Positions 28,814-37,337 of a DNA stretch of 64,000 bases are shown piece by piece (the stretch's first letter is position 1; every line of letters begins with the position of its first letter). The notes below the pieces were generated by a model. That model was given only the letters and a program-made list of their open reading frames with translations. It searched no databases and was not told where the DNA came from. Position numbers and translations under genes: made by a program. Source of the stretch: Oceanobacillus indicireducens (lineage in GTDB: Bacteria > Bacillota > Bacilli > Bacillales > Amphibacillaceae); contig NZ_BMOS01000004.1 in the NCBI RefSeq assembly GCF_014647195.1, positions 58,012-122,011 on the forward strand, given 5' to 3'.

Positions 28814-28866
28814 AAAAAAGCTTTCTTTCCAATAGATCTATTACGAACTTGGAAGAAAGCTTTTTT
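28814..28866 (+). terminator. Terminator of the Wadjet operon
   Basis: An arm starting AAAAAAGCTTTC (28814-28832) pairs with 28849-28866 over about 18 bp with a one-base bulge; the right arm ends in six T. It lies 56 bases after jetD. Confidence 0.85.
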
Positions 28867-29000
28867 ACTATTGTTTTTTCTTCTTAAAAATTACTCTACA
28901 TCACTGTACAAGAAGACTTTAAATAATGCTTGATGAGCTTACTATAATAAATGTGCAGCTTTACTGGACGGCGGAATCGAACAAGGAAAGTTTTTCACAA

Positions 29001-29230
29001 ATTGATAAGACCCCTCTGCGTGAACGAACTCTAATCTTAGTTTCTTCGAGGGATTAAACTACCTTTAATTGCATGAATGAACTCTAATCTAGTTTCTTCG
29101 AGGAATTAAAGCACCTCTAATCGACCGAACGATTTCTATGCTGACTTATTCAGGTGATTAGAACCCCTCTAATCAACCGAAATGAAGTCGAATCTAGGAC
29201 AAACGGGCGATTAAAGATGAAACGCTCTAT
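29001..29230. repeat. Degenerate ~52-bp tandem repeat downstream of Wadjet
   Basis: Four units begin at about 29022, 29075, 29127 and 29179, preceded by a half unit. Units 1 and 2 share GAACTCTAATCT and AGTTTCTTCGAGG; later units are more diverged. Each unit ends in a small inverted repeat such as GATTAGA-ACCCC-TCTAATC (29156-29174). No open frame spans the block. Spacing is too regular for chance, but divergence is too high for a recent expansion. Confidence 0.65.
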
Positions 29231-29325
29231 TCTACTCGAAAAAAATCTTGGAATCGCATTCACAATTATAATGAATTACTAGTTTCACTCACTATACCAG
29301 AGGGTTTCTTACTGTAAAAGGTGAA

Positions 29326-29772
29326 TTATTTATTTTCAATAATAACTTTATTCAATTTCATTGTTACTGGGTTCGCAATGGTGTCACCAACGGGACAGGT
29401 TGCTTCGATAAACTCAATGAATTTTTCAACTTTTTCTCGTGGTTCGTCTGTGTCGATATGAATATTATAACGAATTTCTGAATAACCTTTACGAACATCA
29501 GATATCCCCATAAATCCGTCTGTATCAAGGTCACCTTCCAGCTCTACCCAAAGATTATGGAACGTCATATCATGTTTTCCAGCAAACGTTGCGGCGGTAA
29601 TAGCTTGACAAGCACCAAGGGCTCCTAGAATCATTTCCACCGGATTCATTCCCGTATCTGTCCCGCCCAAACTTTTAGGCTCATCAACCGTAATTTCAAA
29701 ATCCCTAGATTTCACCTTCACTTGAACACCTTTTTCCAGATGTGCAGTTGCTTTAAATATACTCTGGGGCAT
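29326..29772 (-). CDS. OsmC-family peroxiredoxin-like protein
   Basis: 148 residues from the ATG at 29772, preceded by AAGGTGG; longer upstream frames have no such site. OsmC fold features: GGTDTGMNPVEMILGALGAC with the first redox cysteine (C55) and ATCPVGDTIANPV with the second (C126). In OsmC/Ohr proteins the cysteine pair reduces organic hydroperoxides using thiols. Whether it is an OsmC, Ohr or YhfA-type member cannot be settled here. Monocistronic; a hairpin at 29881-29917 separates it from the lactonase gene. Confidence 0.88.
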   Translation of the reverse strand: MPQSIFKATAHLEKGVQVKVKSRDFEITVDEPKSLGGTDTGMNPVEMILGALGACQAITAATFAGKHDMTFHNLWVELEGDLDTDGFMGISDVRKGYSEIRYNIHIDTDEPREKVEKFIEFIEATCPVGDTIANPVTMKLNKVIIENK

Positions 29773-29880
29773 GATGATAACCACCTTTTCTTTAATATTT
29801 TTCCTTTCAATTATATTGTACACCTTTTCACATTGATAGTCTGTAGACACATTGTGAAATATTGAACAAAATAATGAAAA

Positions 29881-29917
29881 AGGTAAAAAATCAAATATAA
29901 TACTTGATTTTTTACCT
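29881..29917. terminator. Terminator of the lactonase gene
   Basis: Perfect 14-bp stem AGGTAAAAAATCAA / TTGATTTTTTACCT. Read on the minus strand it follows the lactonase gene at 29998; the T-tract lies within the arm. Confidence 0.75.
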
Positions 29918-29997
29918 CGATTATCATCGGCTGGCATGTTTCCACTTTTTCTTGTCATAATTAGGAAACGTGCCAAGCTTTTTAGTTACGCAATCAA

Positions 29998-31035
29998 TTA
30001 AGCATGCAAGAATTTAACGCATACTGCTTCCGGTGCTTCTACATCTTTCTGCAGTAGAGTTAGTTTTCCTGTTTCGCTATCTCTTTCAAACAATGTTAAT
30101 GTGCCACTTTCCTGGTTTGCAGCTACAATAAATTGCTCACTGGGATCGAGTACAAAATCACGAGGCCAGTTTCCTTCTGTATGTGTATACTTAACCAGCT
30201 CGACCGAATAATCCGCTGCAATTCGGTAAACGGCGATGGAATCATGGCCTCTATTACCTACGTACACAAATTTCCCGTCGGAAGATAAATGGATTGCGCT
30301 TCCTTGGTTATTTTCCGTAAAATCTTCTGGAATTGTTGCTACATACTGGACTTCTTCAAATGATCCCGTATTCTCATCATATTTAAGCACAATAACCTCA
30401 TTGCTTATCTCTGTCATTACATAAGCATAGGGAGCTGTCGGGTGGAATGCAATATGGCGCGGACCACTGCCGGCTTTTACAGTTAACACATTAACTTCTT
30501 GTAATTCATCTCCATTCGGGGAGTAAGTTGTAATCGTATCACTGCCGAGATCCACAACTACAACATATTTCTCATCTGGCGTATATCCTGCAAAGTGGAG
30601 ATGCGGTTTTTCCTGACGCTCATGGGGGCCGCTTCCTTCATGAGTTACAGACTTTGGAGCCTGGATGGAGCCATCTTCGTTCGTGAGGAATGTTTCCACT
30701 TGTTTTGTATGGTAATTCGCCGCGACAACTAAACGGTTCCTACTATCGACACTCACGTGGCAAGGCGGGGCACCAGCTGTTACTTCACTGTTTAATTTTT
30801 CCAAGTTGCCATTTGAAACAGAAAAGGCCGCAATACCTCCCTCCTCACCTTCCTGAGAAACAGCATAAACATAATCATTATTATGACTTACAGCTAAGTA
30901 CGTCGGATTATTCAATTTAACCGCCACTTCTACGTCTGTTATCTTTTTCTGTTCGGTATCCAAGGTGAAACGATAAATTCCTTCACTCGTTTTCTTTGTG
31001 TAACTACCGAGATAACCTGTATATTTTTTGCCCAC
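29998..31035 (-). CDS. Lactonase family protein (6-phosphogluconolactonase/YkgB-like beta-propeller)
   Basis: 345 residues, matching the seven-bladed propeller lactonase family. Motifs are YTGYLGSYTKKTSEGIY at the N-terminus, NPTYLAVSHNNDYVYAV, KPHLHFAGYTPDEKYVVVVD, GPRHIAFHPTAPYAYVMTE and NWPRDFVLDPSEQFIVAANQ. Members hydrolyse 6-phosphogluconolactone in the oxidative pentose phosphate path. The start is GTG with AAGGAGGA upstream. No zwf or gnd is next to it. Confidence 0.88.
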   Translation of the reverse strand: MGKKYTGYLGSYTKKTSEGIYRFTLDTEQKKITDVEVAVKLNNPTYLAVSHNNDYVYAVSQEGEEGGIAAFSVSNGNLEKLNSEVTAGAPPCHVSVDSRNRLVVAANYHTKQVETFLTNEDGSIQAPKSVTHEGSGPHERQEKPHLHFAGYTPDEKYVVVVDLGSDTITTYSPNGDELQEVNVLTVKAGSGPRHIAFHPTAPYAYVMTEISNEVIVLKYDENTGSFEEVQYVATIPEDFTENNQGSAIHLSSDGKFVYVGNRGHDSIAVYRIAADYSVELVKYTHTEGNWPRDFVLDPSEQFIVAANQESGTLTLFERDSETGKLTLLQKDVEAPEAVCVKFLHA

Positions 31036-31156
31036 TTAAAATTCCTCCTTCAATATTGCCAATAATTCAAGTTACATCATACACTACCATAAGCATGACG
31101 GCTTTGTCCTCTAACTAGTATTATATATCTCTACTCCCAAAGCTGTCTCGTTCAAC

Positions 31157-31510
31157 CTAGCTTACTTTTTTATCAAGAGCCACTGTCTCCTTGTGACCTG
31201 TCACAAACCGGTCCATAACATATCCAACAATTGCACCGGCAAACGCTGGAACAATCCAGCCTAAACCTAGATCAAAGAACGGAACAAACCCGATGATTTG
31301 TCCTACATTTTCTAAAAGGAAAAAAGCACGCACAAATAAAATAGCTAGAGCAACAAGTAAAATTGGTGTGAGCAATTGTCCCACACGGTCAACTATCTTC
31401 TTAGGATTTAAAGAAATATAATAAGCAATAGCAAAAAATAATAGGGCAAACAGTATAAGCGGTCCACTACCTTCATTTGTAAAATAGGGTTGAAAACCTA
31501 ATTACATACG
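31157..31510 (-). pseudogene. Remnant of a BrnQ-type branched-chain amino acid transporter
   Basis: An in-frame stretch of about 115 codons with no start. It reads GSGPLILFALLFFAIAYYIS, LNPKKIVDRVGQLLTPILL and then PFFDLGLGWIVPAFAGAIVG. The first part is the middle of BrnQ (family motif LNPxKIVDRxGxxLTP); the second is its C-terminal end. The region between them is deleted and the N-terminal two thirds are absent; a stop codon blocks the frame at about 31500. Confidence 0.6.
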
Positions 31511-31560
31511 GTATATTGGGATTTGCCGGAAGAGTAGGATAGTTGTTTCCTTTTATATTT

Positions 31561-33033
31561 CTACCCATACACCCGATACTGATTCTTCCCTCTTCCCTTT
31601 GACTCATACAATGCTCGGTCTGCCCGCTTGTAAATCTCACTCACGTCCTTTACTTCATCATCAACTAGCGCAATTCCAATGCTTGCTGTTAAATCAAGAC
31701 CTCTTGTTTTGTAATACTCTGTTACAGCTTCATTCACTGCAGTGATAACTTGTTTTGCGACTAATTCTGCTTTATCTCGGTTCGTATTTTGAAGTACAAT
31801 CGCAAATTCATCCCCGCCTAATCGATAAGCCTTCCCTTCTGAATGGATAGTCGACTGAATAGAAGTTGCCATGTTTTTCAATAATTCATCCCCATCTGCA
31901 TGTCCGAACAAATCATTAACAGACTTGAAATGATCCAGATCAATCATTAATAACCCTGTTTCACCTTCACTCTCACACAAAATTCCATCTAAATCCTCTT
32001 CAAATGCCGCCCGATTCCTTAAGCCCGTCAAACTATCATGAAACGCCATGTACATCGGACGGGACACCCATTTTGAAATAATAAGAGCGATTATAATTGT
32101 TATAACTAAAATAAATGCCAGTTGCAGAATAAATGATTCCTTGTGCCCTTTAAGAATAGATTCAAGTTCCTGTTCGTTATAAGCGATTTCAACCACTTTA
32201 TTCTGTGTCGAACCAAAATCATAGCCAGAATCGTAGGGCACGTAATGATAAATGACTGCTTCGCCCTTATCGTTTAAGGTGCGAACTTCAGTAGTTTCTC
32301 CTTCAGCTAATGTTTCTTCAAAAGCGGTTCTCCGCTCCGGCGATAATTTCGACTCTTCTGCAGGATCCCCCAATGCAAGACCACCTAGATTCAGTATATT
32401 TATTTCATTAATCGATGGGTAACTTTTTTCCAAATCATGGGTCACCGTTAGGAAATTAAAATCCTTGAAAATATCCCCTTCCTGCAAGGAATAACTAAGC
32501 TCAATGATATATTCTTTATCAGGAGTCGCCATGTAGCTGTATTTAGTTATCTCGCCGGTTGCTTGAGCAATGTCCATTCCATCGTGGTAGAATGCACCAG
32601 CTTCCCTCCGAGTGTCAAGTATCTTAGCAAGCTTGCCACAACATTCATTAAAATCCATCCCGATATCATTCTCATTCGAACTATGTGAAATGACATTGTC
32701 CGGATTAATGAAATACACGTCCATCTCGTATTTCTTTTTTAAATTTTGTATATCCCACGTATCGACGGCTGGATTATTTTCATAAAGCTCTAACATCTCC
32801 CTTGTATTCGCTTTCATCTTCTCCGCTACATCGTTATCAAAATAATAATAGGCTTTATCTATTGTATTTAAGGAATACTCTACCGTAGCCTCAATGCTTT
32901 CCAATTGAAATGCATTATTTTGAATAGCCTGGTCTGATATTCTTTTATGATTGATTGTTGCAATAACAAAAGCTATTACTGCAGCAAAAATAACCATCGT
33001 AACGACTAATTTAATACGAAAGCTGCGCCACAT
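31561..33033 (-). CDS. Membrane-bound diguanylate cyclase (GGDEF)
   Basis: About 490 residues from the ATG at 33033 (GGAGG 11 bases upstream). A membrane segment lies near residues 8-28 and a second near 290-310. Between them is an extracytoplasmic sensor region of ~260 residues with no family I can name, possibly Cache-like. The C-terminal ~170 residues form a GGDEF domain: DSLTGLRNRAAFEED, MIDLDHFKSVNDLFGHADGD and YRLGGDEFAIVL, so the active site is intact and should make c-di-GMP. The product-inhibition RxxD motif is not seen before GGDEF. Single gene. Confidence 0.9.
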   Translation of the reverse strand: MWRSFRIKLVVTMVIFAAVIAFVIATINHKRISDQAIQNNAFQLESIEATVEYSLNTIDKAYYYFDNDVAEKMKANTREMLELYENNPAVDTWDIQNLKKKYEMDVYFINPDNVISHSSNENDIGMDFNECCGKLAKILDTRREAGAFYHDGMDIAQATGEITKYSYMATPDKEYIIELSYSLQEGDIFKDFNFLTVTHDLEKSYPSINEINILNLGGLALGDPAEESKLSPERRTAFEETLAEGETTEVRTLNDKGEAVIYHYVPYDSGYDFGSTQNKVVEIAYNEQELESILKGHKESFILQLAFILVITIIIALIISKWVSRPMYMAFHDSLTGLRNRAAFEEDLDGILCESEGETGLLMIDLDHFKSVNDLFGHADGDELLKNMATSIQSTIHSEGKAYRLGGDEFAIVLQNTNRDKAELVAKQVITAVNEAVTEYYKTRGLDLTASIGIALVDDEVKDVSEIYKRADRALYESKGRGKNQYRVYG

Positions 33034-33158
33034 GAAGATTCGTTCCTCCATTCCCTTTATAGAAGCTGCAAATATATAGTTCATTTGTATGATATACTTT
33101 TTAACTAGGGAATTCAAGTAGAGATGCCAGTTACTACCTTTAAAATAACAAAGACTTT

Positions 33159-34751
33159 CTAATTCACAAACCTTCCACTCTTACCTACTGACTCCCAATA
33201 ATCATGCCGCAGCCGGACTTTTTGTATTTTACCTGATGCAGTTTTAGGAAGCTCATCTACAAAGGTAACACCTGTAATTGCTTTAAAATGAGCAAGTTTA
33301 GCTCTAGAAAATTGAATCAATTCTTCTTCCGTAACTTCTGCTCCCTCTCGCGATACCACAAATGCGTGGGGTGTTTCGCCCCATTTTTCATGTGGTACAG
33401 CAATGACAGCCGCTTCTAAAACCATCGGATGTTCATATAAGGCTCCTTCTACTTCTATTGAAGAAATATTCTCCCCACCAGAAATAATGACATCTTTTTT
33501 CCGATCAATGATTTCGATATTTCCTTCTTCATCTACATTGGCCATATCCCCAGTATATAACCATCCGTCACGTATCGTTTCTCTTGTCGCTTCTTCATTT
33601 TTCCAGTAACCTTTCATCACCCCGTTTCCTCGAACAATAAGTTCACCGACTTCCTTAGCATTCCAAGCAACTTCTTCACCTAATTCATTAACAACCCTTA
33701 CCTCTGTTCCAATCATTTGAACACCAGACTTCGCTTTTATCCGGTATTGTTCTTCTTGTGGAAGATCTTGAAAATGAGAACGAATCGTTGAGATAGTAGT
33801 TAAAGGAGTGGATTCCGTCATACCGTAGACTTGAATAAACTCCCAGCCCAATTCCTCTTCTACCCTTGTAACAAACGATGGTGGAGGCGCAGAGCCAGCA
33901 ATAACCACCCGTATATTCTGGTTAAATATAGGAGTATTGTTCTCATAATACTGCAACAAGGAATTTAAGACTGTCGGTGCCATATGCATCACGGTAACCC
34001 CATGCCTTTCAATCGCTTCAACAATACTTTCAGGAGACGCCTTTCTCAAACAAACTTGGGTTGCACCGTTTGCTGTATAATAAAAAGGAGAGCCCCAACC
34101 ATTTACATGAAACATTGGTAACACATGAGCCAGCACGTCCTCATCGTCAACCCTTAAATGATGCATACTCGTTAAAGCGTGAAGATAATTATTGCGATGG
34201 GTTAACATCACTCCCTTTGGATTACCAGTAGTCCCGCTCGTATAAAGCAAGCTGCAGATATCCGTTTCCTCTACGTATTCCCGCTCAAATTCCCTATTTG
34301 AATAAGAACGTAAAAACTCGTCATAGTCCCGTTCGTCACAGCTTCCGTCATGATAATGAACAATAATATCTTCTACGGTATCCAGTTGATCTTTGATTGG
34401 TGCGATTAAATGATATAATTCCTGATCAATGAATAATATCCTAGATTCACTATGATTTAGTATATATAGGTAATCTTCTGATGTTAAACGGATATTTAGA
34501 GGTACCATAACTGCTCCAAGCTGGAAAACCCCATAAAATCCCTCCAACATCTCAACCGTATTTGGTGCAAGATATGCCACTTTGTCACCCTTTGTCACTC
34601 CAAGATCGCTAAGACCACGTGATAATTGATTGACACGTTCGTTTAGTTCGCGATAGGTATATACACGATCATCATTAATGATTGCTTTCTTATCCCCGTA
34701 AAGTTTGACAGCTCGATCTAGAAATTGAGTCAGAATTAATGGTACTTCCAT
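33159..34751 (-). CDS. Acyl-CoA synthetase (fatty-acid--CoA ligase, AMP-binding)
   Basis: 530 residues from the ATG at 34751, with GAGGGGGA upstream. Adenylate-forming motifs: YTSGTTGNPKGVMLTHRN (P-loop), VYGMTESTPLTT, the hinge-region GWLYTGDMANVDEEGNIEI with DRKKDVIISGGENISSIEVE, and the C-terminal PKTASGKIQKVRLR with the catalytic lysine. It activates a fatty or aromatic acid to its CoA thioester. The chain length cannot be told. It starts straight after the broken kinase fragment and may once have been read with it. Confidence 0.9.
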   Translation of the reverse strand: MEVPLILTQFLDRAVKLYGDKKAIINDDRVYTYRELNERVNQLSRGLSDLGVTKGDKVAYLAPNTVEMLEGFYGVFQLGAVMVPLNIRLTSEDYLYILNHSESRILFIDQELYHLIAPIKDQLDTVEDIIVHYHDGSCDERDYDEFLRSYSNREFEREYVEETDICSLLYTSGTTGNPKGVMLTHRNNYLHALTSMHHLRVDDEDVLAHVLPMFHVNGWGSPFYYTANGATQVCLRKASPESIVEAIERHGVTVMHMAPTVLNSLLQYYENNTPIFNQNIRVVIAGSAPPPSFVTRVEEELGWEFIQVYGMTESTPLTTISTIRSHFQDLPQEEQYRIKAKSGVQMIGTEVRVVNELGEEVAWNAKEVGELIVRGNGVMKGYWKNEEATRETIRDGWLYTGDMANVDEEGNIEIIDRKKDVIISGGENISSIEVEGALYEHPMVLEAAVIAVPHEKWGETPHAFVVSREGAEVTEEELIQFSRAKLAHFKAITGVTFVDELPKTASGKIQKVRLRHDYWESVGKSGRFVN

Positions 34752-34768
34752 ATTTATCCCCCTCATTA

Positions 34769-35640
34769 TTAACAGAAAATTTTATTATCATCATAACACA
34801 ACAGAAACGGCCTAACAGCATCTAATTTTAATAATTCATTCAGTTGCTGAGTTGTTTTATTTACATGGGAACCGACGATAATTAATCCACCTGATTTCTT
34901 GCTTCCAAGGATCACCTGCTCACTGGACAATAAATCTTTATCTGAAATATGCCCAATTATTTTTGTAAAGGATGCTGCCGTCCGATATAAAAATTGCTTA
35001 CCGTTTTCAATTGCTTTTGTAAGTGCAATTGAAAATACCTTTAAATCATCATCAGAAATAGCATTAACAATAACTTTATTAAAACCTTCAATTCCCATTA
35101 ATTGTTCTGTGATTTTTTCAATATCTACTGCGCGTAAATCGTCAAGTGCGATATAGGTTACATCTTTCTGTTTAAATCGGCCTTGAGATTTTTCTTCCAC
35201 ATATTCGCCAAGATGACTTTTCGTAAAGCCAAATGTCCGATCCTTTGCAAATTCAGTTTCAGCAGCCGGAACTAATGCACCGTCTTTCTCCACGTAGTGA
35301 ATGTTCTCAATCGTATATCGTCCACCTTCTTTGAAGAACGGAATGATAATTTCACCATCAGCGCTGTTTCCAAGTGTTGCATTAATCGTTTCTGTTTCAA
35401 GCGGGAAATGTCCCCGAAGCGTAGAATCACTTCTACTAATAATAAGAAAAGGCTTATTAAATTGCTTCGATACTCTTTGAACCCGATTCGTAATATCTTT
35501 ATGGACCTGCTCCGTCTTCTCTTTTGAAAATGCCCGTGAATTCGTTAAAATAAAAAACATTTTCTCATCCGATTGGAAACCATCTAATATCGACGCTTCA
35601 TCCCAATTTGTATACACATGAATACCGCCTGACTTACTTG
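34769..35640 (-). pseudogene. Truncated four-carbon acid sugar kinase (DUF1537/OtnK-like)
   Basis: The frame carries the family middle: HVYTNWDEASILDGF, FFILTNSRAFSKEKTEQVH, ISRSDSTLRGHFPLETE (substrate-site SDSTLRGHFP) and GGLIIVGSHVNKTTQQLNEL. The N-terminal DDLTGANDTG segment is missing, replaced by a piece of a dehydrogenase in the same frame, and the ATP-binding C-terminal ~120 residues are lost just before 34769. Family members phosphorylate threonate or erythronate. The fusion ORF stays open for 316 codons but cannot encode a working kinase. Confidence 0.75.
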
Positions 35641-35800
35641 CCAAAACAACCGCTTCGGATAGTGCAGCTATATTTACGTTAACAATAATTTGATTTGCCA
35701 ATTTCAGCACCATTGTCACCTACATAAACAATGTTTTCCCCCATTGCTTCAAAAAGCGGCCGAACCTTATTAAAATGTTCCTCCGCACCTCCAGCCATGA
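35630..35800 (-). pseudogene. Fragment of an LtnD/GarR-like 2-hydroxyacid dehydrogenase
   Basis: About 55 codons across a frame break. Reading the two frames together gives MAGGAEEHFNKVRPLFEAMG, ENIVYVGDNGA and then KLANQIIVNVNIAALSEAVV, the central part of beta-hydroxyacid dehydrogenases (catalytic Lys in KLANQ). Several residues between GDNGA and KLANQ are missing, breaking the frame. It is joined on one side to a GH4 gene and on the other to a DUF1537 kinase. Confidence 0.75.
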
Positions 35801-36378
35801 ATTCGTTCTGGCTCAACACCTAATTGGTCGGCAATCCCCATTTTCATTCCGACTGGGACATTACATAGACCGACGATTTTCTTCCAATTACTATGGCGGA
35901 GAACTGCTTCCGTCACCATTCCTGCTGGGTTGGTGAAGTTAATTAGCCATGCGTTCGGACAGAGTTCTTCCATATCTTTAACGATATCTAAAATAACTGG
36001 AATCGTCCTTAAACCTTTGAATAGTCCAGCTGGCCCATTCGTTTCTTGTCCAATTACACCATATTTTAAAGGAATACGTTCATCTTTCGCACGCGCTTCC
36101 AGTAAACCGACACGTAACTGGGTTGTTACAAAGTCTGCATTTTTCAATGCCTCCCGGCGGTCTAAAGTAAGATGTACATCGATTGGCAATCCAGCTTCTT
36201 TAATCATTCGCTTAGCTAAGCCACCAACGATTTCCAGTTTCTCTTTTCCTTCCGGGATATCGACTAACCAAAGCTCACGAACTGGCAAACTAACATACCG
36301 CTTAATAAACCCTTCTACTAACTCCGGAGTATAGCTTGATCCTCCCCCTATCGTGACAATTTTAACGCCTTTACTCAT
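35800..36378 (-). pseudogene. Truncated 6-phospho-beta-glucosidase (GH4), N-terminal part
   Basis: About 195 residues of GH4 sequence: KIVTIGGGSSYTPELVEGF (NAD-binding start), QLRVGLLEARAKDERIPLKY, GQETNGPAGLFKGLRTIPVI and WLINFTNPAGMVTEA, with GLCNVPVGMK carrying the metal-site cysteine. After GVEPERIH the sequence switches to the dehydrogenase fragment; the C-terminal half (~240 residues) is gone. AGGAGGTCATTT precedes the ATG, and a complete promoter with cre and operator sites stands upstream. GH4 enzymes use NAD and manganese to split phosphorylated beta-glucosides. Confidence 0.85.
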
Positions 36379-36463
36379 AAAATGACCTCCTAATACTAAA
36401 ACCTCTCATTCTTCCTTTGACAATTGATTCCTTATGCATACATAACGGTTTCGGCAATAAAAA

Positions 36464-36515
36464 AACCCGAACTGTATGAAAACGCACGTACAGCGCTTCC
36501 ATATCAATTCAGGTT
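36464..36515 (-). terminator. Terminator-like hairpin in the GH4 leader
   Basis: On the minus strand AACCTGAA pairs with TTCGGGTT through an extended, imperfect stem, then a run of seven T. It lies between the GH4 promoter and gene, with no gene upstream to terminate, so it looks like an attenuator. I find no convincing BglG-type antiterminator sequence. Confidence 0.55.
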
Positions 36516-36560
36516 ATGCCCAATTAAGGTTACATCCCTTAAAATGAAGTTAACTTATTT

Positions 36561-36576
36561 AATTACAATTGTAATT
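36561..36576. promoter_or_regulatory. Palindromic operator overlapping the GH4 -10
   Basis: Perfect 16-bp palindrome AATTACAATTGTAATT, touching the -10 hexamer. Symmetry and placement fit a dimeric repressor; the protein is not identifiable here. Confidence 0.5.
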
Positions 36577-36609
36577 TACCATACTTTATGTTTAGTGTCA
36601 ACGTTTACA
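36573..36609 (-). promoter_or_regulatory. GH4 promoter with overlapping cre site
   Basis: TTGACA (36596-36601 on the complement), 17-base spacer, TAAATT (36573-36578). The -35 lies within TGTAAACGTTGACA (36596-36609), a full match to the CcpA cre consensus, so glucose repression would block polymerase entry directly. Confidence 0.7.
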
Positions 36610-36670
36610 TTAAAAAATTACTCCACAGCCCAATTTCCATTTTTTTACTTAATCTGTTATACTAAGGCCT

Positions 36671-36758
36671 GTGTCTTGCCGGCACTCTACTATTAACTCC
36701 CCACTCTATTTATTGATTCAGCATCAATAAATAGAGATTGAGAGAGCCGGCAAGGCAC
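36671..36758. repeat. Long interrupted inverted repeat
   Basis: Outer arms GTGTCTTGCCGGC (36671-36683) and GCCGGCAAGGCAC (36746-36758) pair with one mismatch; inner arms CTCTATTTATTGAT (36704-36717) and 36723-36736 pair perfectly around a 5-base loop. The whole can fold as an 88-base cruciform or hairpin. It lies upstream of both divergent promoters and does not look like a simple terminator. Confidence 0.7.
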
Positions 36759-36776
36759 ATTTTGTTTTTCTCGGAT

Positions 36777-36801
36777 GTTTAAACATTGGACAAGAGGGTA
36801 T
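36777..36801 (+). promoter_or_regulatory. SigB-type promoter of hsp20
   Basis: GTTTAA, 13 bases, GGGTAT: both hexamers match the general-stress sigma-B consensus. The ATG lies about 39 bases downstream. Confidence 0.75.
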
Positions 36802-36839
36802 ACATATATTGGAATAAATGATTTAAGGAGGAATGGAAT

Positions 36840-37286
36840 ATGTTTGATCTAAGACCGTACAGCAACAGAAGTCAGAATATGATGGAGCAATTTTCGAAAG
36901 CATTCGAGGATATGTTCAATCGAGACTTCCTTCCGTCTGGCAAGAATGATTTTCAGTCACTCAGAACAGACATCACGGAAAGCAAGGATGCTTACGTCGT
37001 GCAAGCTGATCTTCCAGGATTCTCCAAAAATGACATTCAAATCAATTTAGAAAACAATCAGCTTACCATCCGGGCAAAGCGTGATGATCAGATGGAAGAA
37101 CGGGATGAAAACGACCGAGTGATCCGCCAAGAACGCCATTTTGGAGAGTTTGTGCGCTCCTTCTACGTAGAAAATATCGATCAGGATAAAGTGGAAGCTA
37201 GTTTGGAAGATGGTGTCCTGAAAGTTAAGCTGCCAAAAGCAAATCCGGATGACAGCGGATCAGCGAAACAAATTGAAATTAATTAA
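36840..37286 (+). CDS. Hsp20/alpha-crystallin small heat shock protein
   Basis: 148 residues. A short N-terminal arm (MFDLRPYSNRSQ) leads to an alpha-crystallin domain, about residues 40-140: ITESKDAYVVQADLPGFSKN, LTIRAKRDDQMEERDENDRV and EASLEDGVLKVKLPKA. The tail ends IEIN, the IxI motif that locks dimers into oligomers. It binds unfolding proteins without ATP. AAGGAGGAATGGAAT gives a strong ribosome site. The SigB-type promoter fits a general stress role, next to the ectoine operon. Confidence 0.93.
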   Translation: MFDLRPYSNRSQNMMEQFSKAFEDMFNRDFLPSGKNDFQSLRTDITESKDAYVVQADLPGFSKNDIQINLENNQLTIRAKRDDQMEERDENDRVIRQERHFGEFVRSFYVENIDQDKVEASLEDGVLKVKLPKANPDDSGSAKQIEIN

Positions 37287-37290
37287 CCCT

Positions 37291-37332
37291 AAAAAAGGAA
37301 GGGAGATTCGAAAAAATTCCCCTTCCTTTTTT
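37291..37332. terminator. Bidirectional terminator between hsp20 and ectC
   Basis: Perfect 13-bp stem AAAAAAGGAAGGG / complement ending in six T. The A/T tracts on both sides let it serve the convergent hsp20 and ectABC units. Confidence 0.85.
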
Positions 37333-37337
37333 GACGT

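Noticed and set aside
29001-29230. CRISPR array
   Set aside because: The ~52-bp units are degenerate throughout, with no constant repeat and unique spacers, and no cas genes are near.
29773-29976. N-terminal extension of the OsmC gene
   Set aside because: It runs through a terminator hairpin and lacks a ribosome site; the ATG at 29772 has AAGGTGG.
34769-35719. Intact 316-residue kinase
   Set aside because: The first ~30 residues belong to a dehydrogenase, and the family's N-terminal DDLTG segment and C-terminal ATP domain are missing.
36464-36515. Riboswitch or T-box in the GH4 leader
   Set aside because: Only a hairpin and T-run are visible; no conserved aptamer, T-box or clear BglG-type antiterminator sequence.
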